A stretch of DNA of 64,000 nucleotides, taken from positions 38,453,557-38,517,556 of the forward strand of contig ML681990.1 in assembly GCA_007922195.1 (NCBI GenBank), given 5' to 3'. Origin of the DNA: Podocnemis expansa. Taxonomy: Eukaryota; Chordata; Testudines; Podocnemididae. Shown piece after piece: positions 11,375 through 23,011 of the stretch. How positions within the stretch are numbered: the first letter of the stretch is position 1; each line of letters starts with the position of its first letter. Below the pieces are notes generated by a model. The model was not told the DNA's origin and did not search any database. It worked only from the letters and a program-made list of their open reading frames with translations. A program made the position numbers and the translations under genes.

Positions 11375-11753
11375 TCCTGGAGCTATCGATTATCGTGGTA
11401 ACAATGTTCCTGAAAGTGACTGGGATTGCAGTACTGTGGCTTGTGGAAACCCCACGAGGTCCAGTATTGCCACTGTCCTTAAGGCCATGCCTCCACTGGT
11501 GGCAGCAGGAGGAACCCAGCTCTTTTGCTAGAAGAAAGGCCTCTTACAAGAAATGCAGGGATTAAACCCTGGGGAGTGGGGCAAGCTCTGACCCTGGGTC
11601 AAACACACTAAACTAACCAGCTAGAGTAACCATATACACTAAATACAATAAGTTGATGAAGGTTTACAAGCTTTTGCAAGAAAGCAGTCCAGCACCATCC
11701 CAAATCCTAAGGAATTGCCGGGGGGGGGCAGTGTCCTACACATTGCTGTAGAG

Positions 11754-11964
11754 CAGAGATCACAAACATGTGGCCTGCAGGCCACGTGCGGCCCCTAAAG
11801 CTATTTCCTGCAGCTTGCAACACTACTATCGCTACCAATAGTTGCAATATCATTATATGAAAAAGTTTCAGTGGTGTGGCTCTCAGGCTAACATACTTGT
11901 CCTCATGTGGCCCTGTACTAGTCCTCATTCGGCCCTCATATTGATTTGAATTTGAGACCCCCTG
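11754..11964. mobile_element. Non-autonomous hAT element (211 bp)
   Basis: The left end CAGAGATCACAAAC and the reverse-complemented right end CAGGGGGTCTCAAATTC form terminal inverted repeats. The flanks carry a perfect 8-bp target duplication, ctgtagag, at 11746-11753 and 11965-11972. Inside, blocks such as GCGGCCCCTAAAGCTATTTCCT are shared with the element at 12524-12693, so the two are copies of one family. Confidence 0.9.
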
Positions 11965-11974
11965 CTGTAGAGGG

Positions 11975-12515
11975 TGCTAGAGTCAACCTCATAGCTACCA
12001 CTATGGGAAAAATGTCCGGCACTAACACATGTAGCACACACGCAGACACCCCCCCCCCCAAATTCAAAGCACTCAAAGAACATGACAAAGGAACCAGCCT
12101 TCGGCTTTTTGGTAGGGGTTCTGATCAGCAAATCTGCTCAGCCCTTGTGCCAGGGATATCACTGGCCCCAAAAATCCCTCACCTCCCCCAACACCACCAG
12201 CACTGTCCCTTGCAGCACAAGCTCCACCCCTGGCCTTGATCCAGTCCCTGGGCCCAATCCAGGCCTGTCCCCCCAACTCAGATCAGGCCCAGACCTGGCT
12301 GCTGCTGCAGCAGCCCAGACTCATGTCCCTGGCTGGGGTCAGGGCTGGATCAGGCTGCCACTGTCCCAGTCGCCTGACCCCATGTCCCCAGCCAGGATCA
12401 GGCCAGAACATGTGACATTGAGGTTGGGGTGGAGGGTGGGGAAAGACTCATGCCCCCTGTGTCCAAAATCAGCAATGTCCCCACCTTGTGCTGGGACCAT
12501 GTAGTAAAGCTTTTA
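11975..12515. other. GC-rich unassigned spacer between two sibling hATs
   Basis: From about 12180 to 12500 the sequence becomes rich in CCCC and GGCC runs and resembles GC-rich interiors of hAT elements elsewhere in the window. No terminal repeats were found. The overlapping open frames on both strands are a by-product of the base composition. Confidence 0.4.
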
Positions 12516-12523
12516 CGATACAC

Positions 12524-12693
12524 CAAGGGTCTCAAACACGCGGCCCCTAAAGCTATTTCCTACGGTCTTCAATGACGCAATCATTACTAATATTTGCAAT
12601 ATCATTGTATGAAAAGATTTCAGTGGTGTGGCCCTTGGGCTAATGTACTAGTCCTCATGAGGCCCTCATGGTGATTTGAGTTTGAGACGTCTG
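12524..12693. mobile_element. Non-autonomous hAT element (170 bp), sibling of 11754-11964
   Basis: It starts CAAGGGTCTCAAACACG and ends with a sequence whose reverse complement starts CAGACGTCTCAAACTC. The interior shares CGGCCCCTAAAGCTATTTCCT and the GCAATATCATT-TATGAAAA block with the copy 560 bp upstream, in the same orientation. Flanking octamers cgatacac and ccataaac agree at 6 of 8 positions, consistent with an old insertion. Confidence 0.8.
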
Positions 12694-12714
12694 CCATAAA
12701 CCAAGTCCAGGTTG

Positions 12715-13754
12715 TTAAACTTTAGTTACTAGAAAGAATTTTATCTTTATTTCTCTAATAACCACGTTTTTACTTTAATTCCTTATATTTTTACTCACTT
12801 TAGAATTCGCTCTATGTCAAAACATAAACTAGTTTTATTCCTTAGCAAAACTAACCTAGTTCTGTGGTTAAACAGGGCTGTTTGGCAACTCTCGTTAATG
12901 CAGCAAATATTTACCTTTACACGGGGTCTAGACCTCTAATATCTGAACTGGCCAGGAGAGGCTTGGATAGTACAGAACTAGAACTCATATTCTGGGGAAA
13001 AATTTGGGACTGGGCGTGCACTGTGGTCACCCTCCAAGTAGTAACCAAGGCAGCTGGAAGCAGAAGTGTGACTGAGTGTTGTGAATAGGCTGTTGGGATG
13101 AGAGACGCTGGCCAGGACCATGGCTATGTAGATACTCAGGCTATGTCTACACTTACAAAATTAATTCAAAGTAGTTAATTCAAAATAACTACTTTGAATT
13201 TACATTGACATTATTATTGCGAATTAGCACTACTTTGAAGTTATTATTTCAAATTAGGAGGCAAGTGAAGACTCCCTAATTCAAAATAAAGTGGGCTTTA
13301 TTAATTCAAAGTTGAGAGTCTTCACTAGACTCTCTAATTCAAAATAGGGGAAGACTGGCAAAAGAATAGGGAAATTAGTTCAAATTAAGCCTATTCCGTG
13401 GCTTAAAGTGGCATAATTCAAACTAATAACTTCAAAGTAAGCAATACTTTGAGGTAAAAGGAGATTTTTTTTTTTATTATATCAAATTAGCAGTTCCTTA
13501 TTTTGAATTAAGGAACTGCTTAATTCAATATAATAAATGCCTACTTGGCCAGGGAATAAGTTATTTTGAACTAAGCCTCCTTAATTCAAAATAACTTATA
13601 AGTGTAGACCGAGCTTCAGGGTGCAAACAGGAGGCTGATTGTGAATAGGCCAACTTAGCAGCTACCACAGCAAAGCATTATGAGGCACCCAAGGTTGCAA
13701 GGCAAGTGGTGACACAACCTCTCACTGTTCCAGCTTACACCCTAGAACGTGACA
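12715..13754 (+). mobile_element. ERV LTR relic interrupted by a Harbinger-type element
   Basis: Blocks on each side of the palindromic element at 13139-13614 look like parts of one retroviral LTR. The order is a T-rich U3-like stretch, the segment AACAGGGCTGTTTGGCAACTC, then GGGACTGGGCGTGC, and after the insertion a region ending CCTAGAACGTGACA. The 3' ends of the other LTRs here likewise end in a GAAxGTCACA-like sequence. No 5' boundary or target duplication was found, so the call is from texture and order only. Confidence 0.45.
13139..13614. mobile_element. PIF/Harbinger-type MITE with TTAATTCAAA palindromes (476 bp)
   Basis: The left end is GGCTATGTCTACACTTA and the reverse complement of the right end is GCTCGGTCTACACTTATAA, so the terminal GTCTACACTT blocks match. 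The interior is filled with partial palindromes of the type TTGAATTAA and AATTCAAAATAA. No protein is encoded. The flanks do not show an exact TTA duplication, but the ends match other elements here that do. It has been inserted in an older LTR relic. Confidence 0.75.
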
Positions 13755-13759
13755 CGCTT

Positions 13760-14575
13760 CAGACGGTAGGGGTACGGAGTGATATGACTGCAGTGCTGAA
13801 CACCTCTTCAGTGTCAGGAGCATCTCCGGAAGCGATCAGGATTCCTTAAGTGCTGATACCAAAACTGCCCCTGGGTATCTTGTGTCCTGATCACCCCTGT
13901 TCTAATCAATGCCTTAGAGGTGCTGTTCATTGACTAAGTCTCCCTCATACATCTTTTCATTTGGTACTACAGCTGTTTGGGGTCTGTCTGCCATATTCTC
14001 CTTTGTGTGGGGTATATCTGGAGGTCTGTCATATCTGGGAGCCTGTCTGACATATTCTCCTTTATGAGTGTGTGGGGGGAGGTACTGGCTTTATCACCTG
14101 GAGCATTAGGGTGGTATATGTAGGCAGAGGGGAGGCATTTTCAAATGTACAGCAGGCAGCAGGAGTGGCGCTCAGCCACCAGCAGCGCACAGGTCAGGCA
14201 GCCCCGGAGTGGGGCAGAAGAGGAGCCATCAGCTGTGGGGCACTGCTGGAGGAGACAAGGCAGCACTGACAGTTGCTGCCTGCTCCTTGACGGTCTCGGT
14301 GAGTGAAGCCAAAGAATGTGCTGACTGGGATCCAGTGCTGCAGCGATGCACTGAGCTCCCCCAAACTACCCCCCATGTGTCCCATTGTTTTGCCTGCCCC
14401 TCGTCCCTTGAGGGGCAAGGAGAAGCAGGAAAACAGCATGATTCTGCATTGTAAGTGCTGGCCTGGGGCCCCTGCAGAGGTGCGGGCGGGTGGCTGGGAG
14501 ACAAACACACATGCTGCATTAGTGCAATGTGTTGCACAGCACAGTGGGCAGGGACACGCATTCTGGAGACTATGA
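13760..14575. other. Unassigned sequence
   Basis: No element ends or exons were recognised. The block containing two copies of CATATTCTCCTTT (near 13990 and 14057) suggests a small local duplication. A GC-rich open frame on each strand around 14200-14560 is a compositional shadow without conserved motifs. Confidence 0.35.
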
Positions 14576-14579
14576 AGAG

Positions 14580-15051
14580 CTGGGGTGGGGAGGTAGGAGT
14601 GGAATGGAGGAGGCTGGGGGAGCTGGAGTTGGGGGGGTTAGGGATGACCGGGGCCGGGAAGGTGTGGAGGAGGTTGGGAGATTAAGGGGTGAAGGGAAGA
14701 CAGGGAGCTGGGGGGTGGGCGGTTAGGAGGGCTGGAGTGAGACCATTGGGGCAGGGAACTTAGAGAATGAGGTTGAGGAAGACATGGGGAAAGAGGAGTC
14801 TGATGGGGGGGGCAGGCATTTTTGGGGGCAAGAGCTGGGGTGGGGTCAGGCATTTTGGGGACAGTAGCTGCAGTAGGGGGCAGGTGTTTGTGGGGCAATA
14901 GCTGGGGTGGGAGCAGTAGCTGGGGTAGGGAGGCAGTCATTTGGCGGGGGGGCGCCTGGACCTGAGTGAAGGGAGGGCCCGGACCTGTGTGTAGGGGGGC
15001 CTGGAAATTTAGGAGGGTTCTGGGGCCTGCCAAATTATACTTTAACCCCTG
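14580..15051 (+). mobile_element. Partial GC-rich hAT, right end only
   Basis: The last part, with AATTTAGGAGGGTTCTGGGG and a terminal TTTAACCCCTG, is near-identical in order to the right end of the element at 38592-39347. Upstream G-rich blocks (GACATGGGGAAAGAGG, GCATTTTTGGGGGC) also correspond. A left terminus matching CAGAGGTTAAAGTAT was not found, so this copy is 5' truncated or rearranged. Confidence 0.65.
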
Positions 15052-15089
15052 CTCGCACCTGTGAATAACATCAAGCAACTTAAGCATTG

Positions 15090-15661
15090 ACCACAGGGGA
15101 AGGGCTGGTTGGAGGTGGACCAATCAATCAATCTATGATGAGAAAATCATCAAAGACTATAAGGTTGCTAGAAAGTGTTACGGTCAGCATAGAATGCAAT
15201 TTGCTTTTTGTTTACTTTTGATGAATTCTGACCTGCTTTGCTCAGGCTTATAATCACTTAAAATCTTTTGGCACTTAATAAATTTGTTTTATTTAAAGTA
15301 GTGTATATGATTTTAGTGTGTGTAGAGAATTCATTTAAAGTGACAAAGCTTGTGTATATCAGTTTCTTTGATAAACTAATTAATGAGCTTGCAAGGTTGC
15401 ATGGACAGCATTGAACAATGCGAGACAGAAGTTCCTGGAGTTGCATTTCGGACTGAGGGTGTTGGCTGTGATCATTCTATTGCATAATCCAATGAGAGGC
15501 TTGCCAGAAGTACTTACTCACTGAATTGAGGCCCATTTGCTTGCAGGAGGCTGTGCAGGGAAAGAGTAGGGGCTCATACACAAGGCAGCACAAGAGAGGC
15601 TCCAAGTGTGACAAACTGAGGCGACTCAGCAATACACCAGAGTGCAGTTGGGAATGTCACA
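15090..15661 (+). mobile_element. Probable ERV LTR 3' portion
   Basis: The order of segments, a T-rich part with AATAAATTTG near 15278, a CTTGCAAGGTTGCATGGACAGC-like block, and a terminal GGGAATGTCACA, is that of the 3' half of the LTR at 39615-44209. The AATAAA fits a polyadenylation signal. The 5' boundary and a target duplication were not found. Confidence 0.4.
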
Positions 15662-15908
15662 CCTCTATGCCTTCTTTCCACTATCCAATCTAAGACTGCA
15701 ATGAGTGTTCAAGGGAGCAGTGGCAAGTAAAAGTTTATTGGGCTGCACTCTGGTAGTAAGCATGACTTCTGGGACCGATGTGGCCCTCATTAACTGCTCC
15801 AGTAGATATAGCATGGGCAGACTCCTCTAGATTTACACCCACCCATCCATATGTATGGCATCACCTATGCCCATTCTTGACAGGGCTCAGTCCATTGCAG
15901 GACATTTA

Positions 15909-16311
15909 GGCTATGTCTCCAATAGCAAAAGTTAGTTCAGACTTGTTAGTCCAAACTAATCTGTTCAAACTAACCTTCAACCTATTAGTTTGAACTAACA
16001 ATGTGGATTAGTTTGAACTAACTGTTAGTTTGAACTAATCCATGATGTTAGTTCGAACTAACTGCCTTAGTTCAAATTTAGTAAATTCGAACTAAGGGTT
16101 AGCTCGAGTCTTGGCTGGACTTAGTTCGAACTAAGCATTTAGTCCAAACTAACTGCTGGCACTTACTAGTTTGAACTACTGGTAAGCGTTCCTTAGTTTG
16201 AACTAAGGAATTTCTTAGTTCGAACTAAGGACAGCCTCGTGTGGCCATGGGCTAAATTAGTCTGGATTAAGCCTCCTTAATCTGGACTAATTTGCCAGTG
16301 TAGACATAGCC
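15909..16311. mobile_element. PIF/Harbinger-type MITE with TTAGTTYGAACTAA palindromes (403 bp)
   Basis: The left end GGCTATGTCTCCAA and reverse-complemented right end GGCTATGTCTACACTGG form terminal inverted repeats. They are flanked by the 3-bp target duplication TTA (15906-15908 and 16312-16314), which is typical of PIF/Harbinger. The interior carries at least ten partial or full copies of TTAGTTYGAACTAA, in both orientations because the motif is its own reverse complement. No transposase is present. Confidence 0.9.
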
Positions 16312-16314
16312 TTA

Positions 16315-18122
16315 AAGTCCGCACTGAGGTGGATGGGGAAGTGAGATGGAAAGTGCTGGGTTTTTTTTCCTTTTTCTTCCTCTAAAGGAATGACCTTACA
16401 TGTTTTAGCGTAAGAAGATATGATTTCTTCATAAATTTGGTTGAATGAAATCATTTTTAGGATCCTTAAAAAGAGCAGAATGTCGGACATTCACTGGATC
16501 ATTGCCAGGAGTAGCAAGAGGAAACTGAAGGTGGGTCACACAGCCTCCCCAGCCTTTATGTCTTCTCATAGGAGCATGAAGTAGCAAAGGATGCATTTGC
16601 ACCTACAGGATGGTATACACCGGCATGTATACACACTACACATTTGAAAGAGAAGTTAATCACAAACTGGTTCAACAGAATCTTCTGATCCAAGGAAAGC
16701 CGTGTTTTTGTGGGCTGCATGTCATGAGATTCTTGCTACAACTTTGTCAACAAGTACGAGAAGACTGCATTTTTACATAGGTACAGAAAGTGGCATTTTA
16801 AATCTTGGAATTATGGTACAGACTCCTTAAATTTGACATTTTCCTCTTAAAGCCACTTGCGCCTAGCATAAAAGGAAAAGATATAGGCTGCTGGAGTAAT
16901 CAGGCTAACTACATTTTTGATTAGCTACAGCTGCCCTAATTTTCACAGATGATTAAATTAGAGGTAAAATAACTATAATATATTAGTGTTAAGATATTTT
17001 CACAGCTATCAAAACACTGTTACTTCTAAACAAATTGACTTCAACCATGCAAAAATGAATGCTGCATAGGATTTCATCAGTCAGCCCCATCATGTTCATT
17101 ACGGTTACATATAAGAAGAAACTGTTAAGGATGGAGAGAGTTAGAGCAGCAAAAGGCAGAGAAATTCCAGTCCAAAACCATAGATAAGTCTCTGAATGGT
17201 CCCTGCTTCCACTGCTGCTCCTGCCAGCTGGAAGCCCTGACTAGTTCCTCACTGCAATTCCTCACACATACCCCTGCCAAACCAAATGGCAGGAAAGGAG
17301 GGAAGGCACCACCTGGATCCTACTGCCCTCAAAGTGTTGGGGGTGAGGCATATGGATTATTGTTTGGGCTCTACTAAGGAAAAGGTGGTCCTGAGCTGGC
17401 TTGGCCTTATTTTATCCCTGTCCCTCAGTGCAGAAATCCTGCTTTGGCTGTTTCTGCAGCTGCTTCTACTAGGTTGGGAACAACCATGGGAAGTGCGGCA
17501 TGTAGTCTACCACTTAAAAATGAAGGCTTGTCAAAACAAACTGGGAAAATATGCCTCCTAGTGTAGGCCGCTACATATTATCATGTTGTCTTAATTTATC
17601 TTAATCTCCTGTTATCTTACGTTGTCTTATTTTGACTGAAGATATTCACAGACTGGAACCTCACCAGTAGTTCCACAAAAATTTCAGACTTGGAAGATTC
17701 CTTTCTTGTTACATACAGTGTGAGACAGCAATCCTTAATCTGGCATGTTTTGTGTAGTAATCTTTTTACTTGTTCCTGACTTCCTACCTAAAGTGTTTAG
17801 TAACTATTCTCACCCCAGAACAGCAAGTAAGAGGCTCAGACGTTAGAAATTCTCTTTTTATCACTAGCACTGCACAAAATCAACAGCTTATTTTAATAAA
17901 AGTCTTTTGAACTGACCTAAATAACACTCCTGTGATGTAGCAGCCATTCTTAAATCCAAAGTGAATCTGCACAGAACACTTTCTGCTTGGCATTTTTATA
18001 GTGTTTCTAAACAATATTTAGCTCCACATCTCCTTCCCAAAGAAGCAGTATTACGTGTTTACTAAAACAATTTTTTGCTACACTTCTAAAAATTGTTTTG
18101 GACTAAAGAACATATTTACAGC
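16315..18122. other. Unassigned sequence
   Basis: No recognisable element, exon or RNA gene. The 91-residue open frame at 17286-17561 has a hydrophobic stretch but no start context, homologous motif or neighbouring exon that would support it. Confidence 0.4.
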
Positions 18123-18126
18123 TAAA

Positions 18127-19239
18127 TGTAAGGGGACTGATAGCCCCTTACTGAGACTGAATGGGCCTTTTGATTGACCACTCCCGCCTGGAAGCAGGGC
18201 TCTGAAACAGCCAGCCCCAGGGCCAGTGGGTGGGACCAGTGTCCCGGGATGGCCTGATTGATTGAAAGTGCTCCCCCGCCCGAGGTGAAACTGCAGGCTG
18301 GACATGCCTGGGCAAACCAGTGTGAGCTTGTGGGGCCGAGCTAAGGAGGAAGCACTAAGCAGCCAGCAGCTGGGAGCCAGAAGACCCAGGAAGGGAGGCC
18401 AGGCTGAGCTGATTTCTGCAGAGGAGACCCACAGCAGCTGGACCAGCAGAGAGCCAAGCAGGGCTGGAGCTGGAGTTGTCTGGAGCTGGGTGCAGGAGGC
18501 CAGAAAAGGAGCCAAGGGGCTGAGTTGACCTGTGCAGACGACAGGAGGACCAGAGGAGCCGGAGGAGCACCCCAGAGAGCCACACTGTACCAGAGCAGTA
18601 GCTGGGAGCCGGAGTTGCAGCCATCTGGAGCTGGGTGTGGTGAGCAGCTGGGGAAGAGTGAAGGGGGCTGACGCTGGGAAGAAGGGCCCTGCCCCTGGAG
18701 CTTGAGGACATGTGGCCACAGCCAGAGCCTGCATCTGACCCCCTGGATCATCCAGTCGCAGCCAGGCCTGGGCAGAGGGCTTGCAACGTGGAGGACAGAC
18801 TGTCAGACTGTTCCTCAGGCCCCAGAGACTCTGTTTGTAGTGCTCCCACGCCAGGCGGTGGCACTGGGGCTTTACTGTTCACCTTTTTCCACTTTTTTCT
18901 ATTTTCTTATTGGGTTATTCTTTTTATTTCTGTATGCTTAAATAAATTGTATATAGTAACTGGTGGGCCGGAAGAGTGGTCAGTGTGGTCAGCACCCCGG
19001 AGTGGGAACACCCTAGCCCTGTCCTAGAGACCACGATAAGAGTGGGGGTCGAGCCCCCAGAAATTCTGGGGCCCAGCCTTGTCATGGTTACAGAGACTCC
19101 TCCAAATGGGAGATTGGGAGGTGAGCCTTTGAGGTCAAGCAGGCCTTGGGGTAAAGGAAGTGGGAGCAGGGACTCAGATCCTTTTGCTACCCACCTTCAC
19201 CGGGGTGGTATATAAAGTCTGGGAAGTTCCCCGCTTACA
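18127..19239 (+). mobile_element. Solo LTR of an endogenous retrovirus-like element (1113 bp)
   Basis: The sequence begins TGTAAGGGGAC and ends GTTCCCCGCTTACA, with TG...CA ends that form a short inverted repeat. It is flanked by TAAA on both sides (18123-18126 and 19240-19243), a 4-bp target duplication. An AATAAA at 18941-18946 lies about 290 bp before the end, compatible with a polyadenylation signal and orients the LTR forward. No internal genes follow, so this is a solo LTR left by recombination. A TATATAAAG near 19209 is oddly close to the 3' end for a promoter. Confidence 0.8.
18941..18946 (+). promoter_or_regulatory. Candidate LTR polyadenylation signal
   Basis: The hexamer AATAAA sits in a locally AT-rich stretch inside the solo LTR, the usual signal placed at the R/U5 region of retroviral LTRs. 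Function today is unknown. Confidence 0.4.
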
Positions 19240-19243
19240 TAAA

Positions 19244-21757
19244 GAAGAGACATGGCCCTAAATTCAATTCAGTCTACCAATTAGTTCTATGGCTATTTTT
19301 ATCCTTAATTTTGCTTTGTTTTTGGAGAAATAGGTCATAGTAATGCACTATATTTGTGACATTATATACTGTGCACTAAGTTAAGGGAACAATATCCATG
19401 TGGGATGGCTATAGAAAATGAATTATTCACTCCACTAAAACAGCAGGGTGCAAAAGCCATTCACTATGGAAAAAGCTCTCCCAGATGCAACAATCTTGCA
19501 GAAGCACAATATATTCATCCACTATATCTGACAAATAAATATTGTTTATAGAGACTTAAAATACATTGTACATTTAATGCATATACTCCAGGATCACATT
19601 TGAAGTCTAAGATGTGGTTTAGATTAACACCAGGAAATTTGGGTGCAAGAAAGAAAAAGAAAACCCAGAAGCATGAGAAATCATGCAAGCTAAATTGCCT
19701 TTCTCTCTTTCTGAAGGGAAGATTTTTCCAGAGCCAAGATTAAGGTCCCTGGAAGACATTTTGGCTTTTTGTACTGCACCAAATCTATGGGGGAAAAATA
19801 TACATGTTTGGCTGTAAGTCCACATCCTTTTCCTTCATGTGTGACTGTGGGCTGCACTCCCCAGTCTAAAATATAGCAGGGAGAGAGCGTGAACACTATT
19901 TTTAGTCTGGCAGAAAACTCAAAAATTTGAAGGTTAGCAGAAAGAGTAAGACAGAAAATTTGTACTTTCTTTTTCACATGCATTTAATGGTCCAAAATTT
20001 TGCTCACAAGCTGGAAGATTTGCAAGCTCAAACTAACTTGACAACCTACAGGAAAAGTTCTCCTAGCTCATCACCCTAAATTACTACAGGCTTTTTGGAG
20101 AAAAACTTCACAAATTCCAGACTATTTGGCACCAGATGAATAGAAAAACATAAATCCCTGGTTTGCTTTACTGAGGAACCTCCATAATTAGTATGTTACA
20201 TGGGAAGCAACTCTCCTGTCCAGAGTTGATTTGCATTTAGGCTGATTTTCCAGGCAGCAATTTATAGCAGGTCAGCATGTAAGGCAGTACCTCAGAATCA
20301 CTGCACCAGCTGCCAAGTATGGCTAATGCTGGAATACATTAGAAATGTTGAGTAATAATTCAGATTTGTAAAGATCCTCCATCATAATCTTCCACTGCTT
20401 TTTCTTTTCCTATCTGGATAGTCATTGTAATCTTCCACTGATCAATTTATAATGTCCTGTACAGTTTCACTGCTTCCCTCTTTTCCCTATATTGAAGGAA
20501 TGGTTTTACCAGCAACCACTTAGACTACTATAAATCATTAACCACATACCATTCCGTGTCCGGCTACAATGTAGAAGACATGGTGAAGGCAAAGGAGTCA
20601 ATGAATATAAAAAAGAAACCCTGTTTTCTAATTTTTTAAATTGTTGATATCATCGCAAACACCAGTACCTTTCAGACGGAAGTTTTAAGGGAATCCAGGT
20701 AAACATTTAGTCAGGCCCATTTTCCTAAACTACATGCTTGAACAGCAGGGGAATCGCTGGCGCCAGACACACAGGGCCTGTGCCCCGAATCCTGGCACCA
20801 GTGCCCTGGGTCTGGCGGTGCCCTGCCTCTCCCGGTCTCCGGCCCGATCAAGCTGGAGATCCGGGGCCCAGCTGCCTGTGGCCACGGCGGCCACTCGGGC
20901 CCTGTCCCCAGCCAGGGATCCGGGGCCCAGCCACCCACGGCCACCGTGGCCACCCCGACCCCATCCTCGGCTGAGGCGTGGCCTGCAGCCATGGGGTGTG
21001 GCCTCCAGATAGGGGGCGTGGCCTAGGCTGGTGCCCCGTGGCAGTCATGCTTCTCTTTAACAGTATGGGGATGAGTACCCCAAAAATGGGTATTGTCCGT
21101 TTATTCCATTCCTGCAGTGCACTTGACATTAATGGAAAACACACCGCAACTGTATATATGTCTTATTTCTTCATTGCACAGACATAGCCCTCCAAATTTG
21201 TATTATGGCTATGTAGATTAAAAAACACATTCTGTACTGGAGGCCTACTTCTGTTAGCACTGTCTGTGTATTGCTGGTTATAGGGGCCTTTGATCAATTA
21301 AATAATATTTTAAGACAGTTGTGGTACATGAACAGATTTACCGTTTTTTAGTAAAATATTTATGGAACTGATGGAGATATATATATAAAAAGCTTCATAC
21401 AAGAAGCATATATGTTGCCTTGCCCTCTGCAACAACCATTTCCAAAAAAATGAATTAAGAAGATACATGCCCTGATGGCTCATTTATCTGTATGGTTAGT
21501 CATAAGATTAAGATACATTCTGTAAACTTCTCTCAAACTGATGAGGTCATCAAGAGCCTCCTTAATCACTCACACATTATCAGTGAAGATATGATCTACT
21601 CCACTGAGATGTTAAGAGGACATTATCTTGATACAGCCAAACATGGTACTTAGGGAAGCAGAGAAACTGACTTTAGGAGAGAAAGCACACTTGCCTTTAA
21701 TAAAGTCTACCTTAACAAAATACCACAATTCAAGGTTTTCATGGTTTGCAGGCCTAA
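19244..21757. other. Unassigned sequence with one GC-rich block
   Basis: No coding exon or complete element recognised. The block 20735-21050 is strongly GC-rich (repeated GGCCAC and CCCCG words) and resembles the interior of GC-rich hAT elements, but I found no terminal repeats or target duplication. All open frames within it are compositional shadows. Confidence 0.4.
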
Positions 21758-21765
21758 TTCTAGAG

Positions 21766-22319
21766 CAGGGGTAGGCAGCCCCTGGCATGTGTGCCAACAG
21801 TACCATGAGAGCCCATTCGGAGTAGCACGCGGTACCCTCTGCAATGCCACAGAGATTGTGGCTCCTGCCACTGAAAGCCACTCTGGGAAGCTTCTTTCAG
21901 GGGCTTCTGGGGCACGGAGGGTCCCCACCATGCCCATGTTCCAGGTATGGTGCAGAAAGAAGATGCCTAGAACTGCTCCTGTCCATGGTGTGCAGCCGCC
22001 AAGGAGTCACTCTGGGTAGCTTCTTTTCTCAGCATGCCTGGGGACACCCCCCAAGAGGAGCTGCTCCAGGCAGCTTCTTTCCCTGTCCCCAGGCATGCTG
22101 CCAAGAGGAACCACTGCAGGCAGCATCTTTCTGTGCGTGGCTCCTCTCAGTGGCATGTCAGGGAAGCATCCTCCTCCCTAACCCCCAACCTCCAGCCATG
22201 TCTACCACCAGATTTTCAGGTAGCTGCTACTTCTATTTCTGTGGAAAGAGCCACAGACTCTGGCTGACAGTCCAGGAGAAGGGGGCGGCACAGGGGTCAC
22301 CAATGGTTGCTGACCCCTG
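21766..22319. mobile_element. Non-autonomous hAT element (554 bp)
   Basis: The left end CAGGGGTAGGCAGCC and reverse-complemented right end CAGGGGTCAGCAACC form terminal inverted repeats. They are flanked by ttctagag (21758-21765) and gtctagag (22320-22327), a 7-of-8 match 8-bp duplication. The interior contains an internally repetitive CT- and GC-rich region with repeated GCAGCTTCTTTC-like words around 21890-22125. No transposase motifs were seen; the 162-residue open frame inside is a shadow. Confidence 0.85.
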
Positions 22320-22329
22320 GTCTAGAGAG

Positions 22330-23005
22330 TAGCCAACTCTCTCTTCTGAGGGCATCCAAATTTGTTCAAATCTCCCATGCAATTGCATTCTTCAGGTACT
22401 AGACATTATTAGTGTTCATGTCTTCAGGACCAGAGTTGCATTCATAACATAAGTAGGAAACAAAATCTTGTAAAACTGATATCGGGAGTTCTTTCAATAG
22501 TTTTAAGTAGAGCTACTTTCTTGACTTGGCTTCCAAATCCAGTGTCTGATTCAGAAGAACAGGCCTGTGTTCTGTGCTGGAATAGTTCTCAAATCCAACC
22601 TAAAGATTGGCAAGATCTGTACCCATAATATTTTAAGAAAAAAATAGTTGTTTGCTGCTGACTCCTGGTGTTTTGAAGACATTGCTTGCTTGGGGAAGTA
22701 TACACCTTACCATGCTCTCTTCTTTCAAGGTCTTTCTCTAGAGTTAGAGAAAGGAATCCATGATAATGTGTGCATACCCACCTATGCTGCTGTTTTCCAC
22801 CAGATTTGGAGCATGGTAAGGGACATATTCCACCAGGTTATATGCATGGTAAGGCATATATTTCCCCAAGAGAGTATATCTATGTACACAATCATCTCAA
22901 AGAACAAGTAAGGATCTTTTTCAGTGCTGTCCACAATGTGTAGTCAGCTCCTATTGCTGGCAATTCCACTACAAAGGTAGTATTGATTGTGTGGACTCAT
23001 TTGGA
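22330..23005. other. Unassigned sequence
   Basis: No recognisable element. A short direct repeat (CACCAG followed by a GCATGGTAAGG word) occurs twice between 22798 and 22855, probably a local duplication. No gene evidence. Confidence 0.35.
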
Positions 23006-23011
23006 CTCTTA

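Noticed and set aside
13803..15666. CCTCT at 13803-13807 and 15662-15666 as a 5-bp target duplication of one LTR
   Set aside because: The sequence after the first copy begins TC rather than TG, and the internal order was not convincing, so a match of five bases may be chance.
15909..16311. CRISPR-like array suggested by repeated TTAGTTYGAACTAA
   Set aside because: The motif is a self-complementary short palindrome without constant spacers, enclosed in TTA-flanked terminal inverted repeats; the genome is vertebrate.
18078..18734. 218-codon open frame on the minus strand and overlapping frames
   Set aside because: They lie within a GC-rich LTR with TG...CA ends, overlap on several frames, and show no conserved motif.
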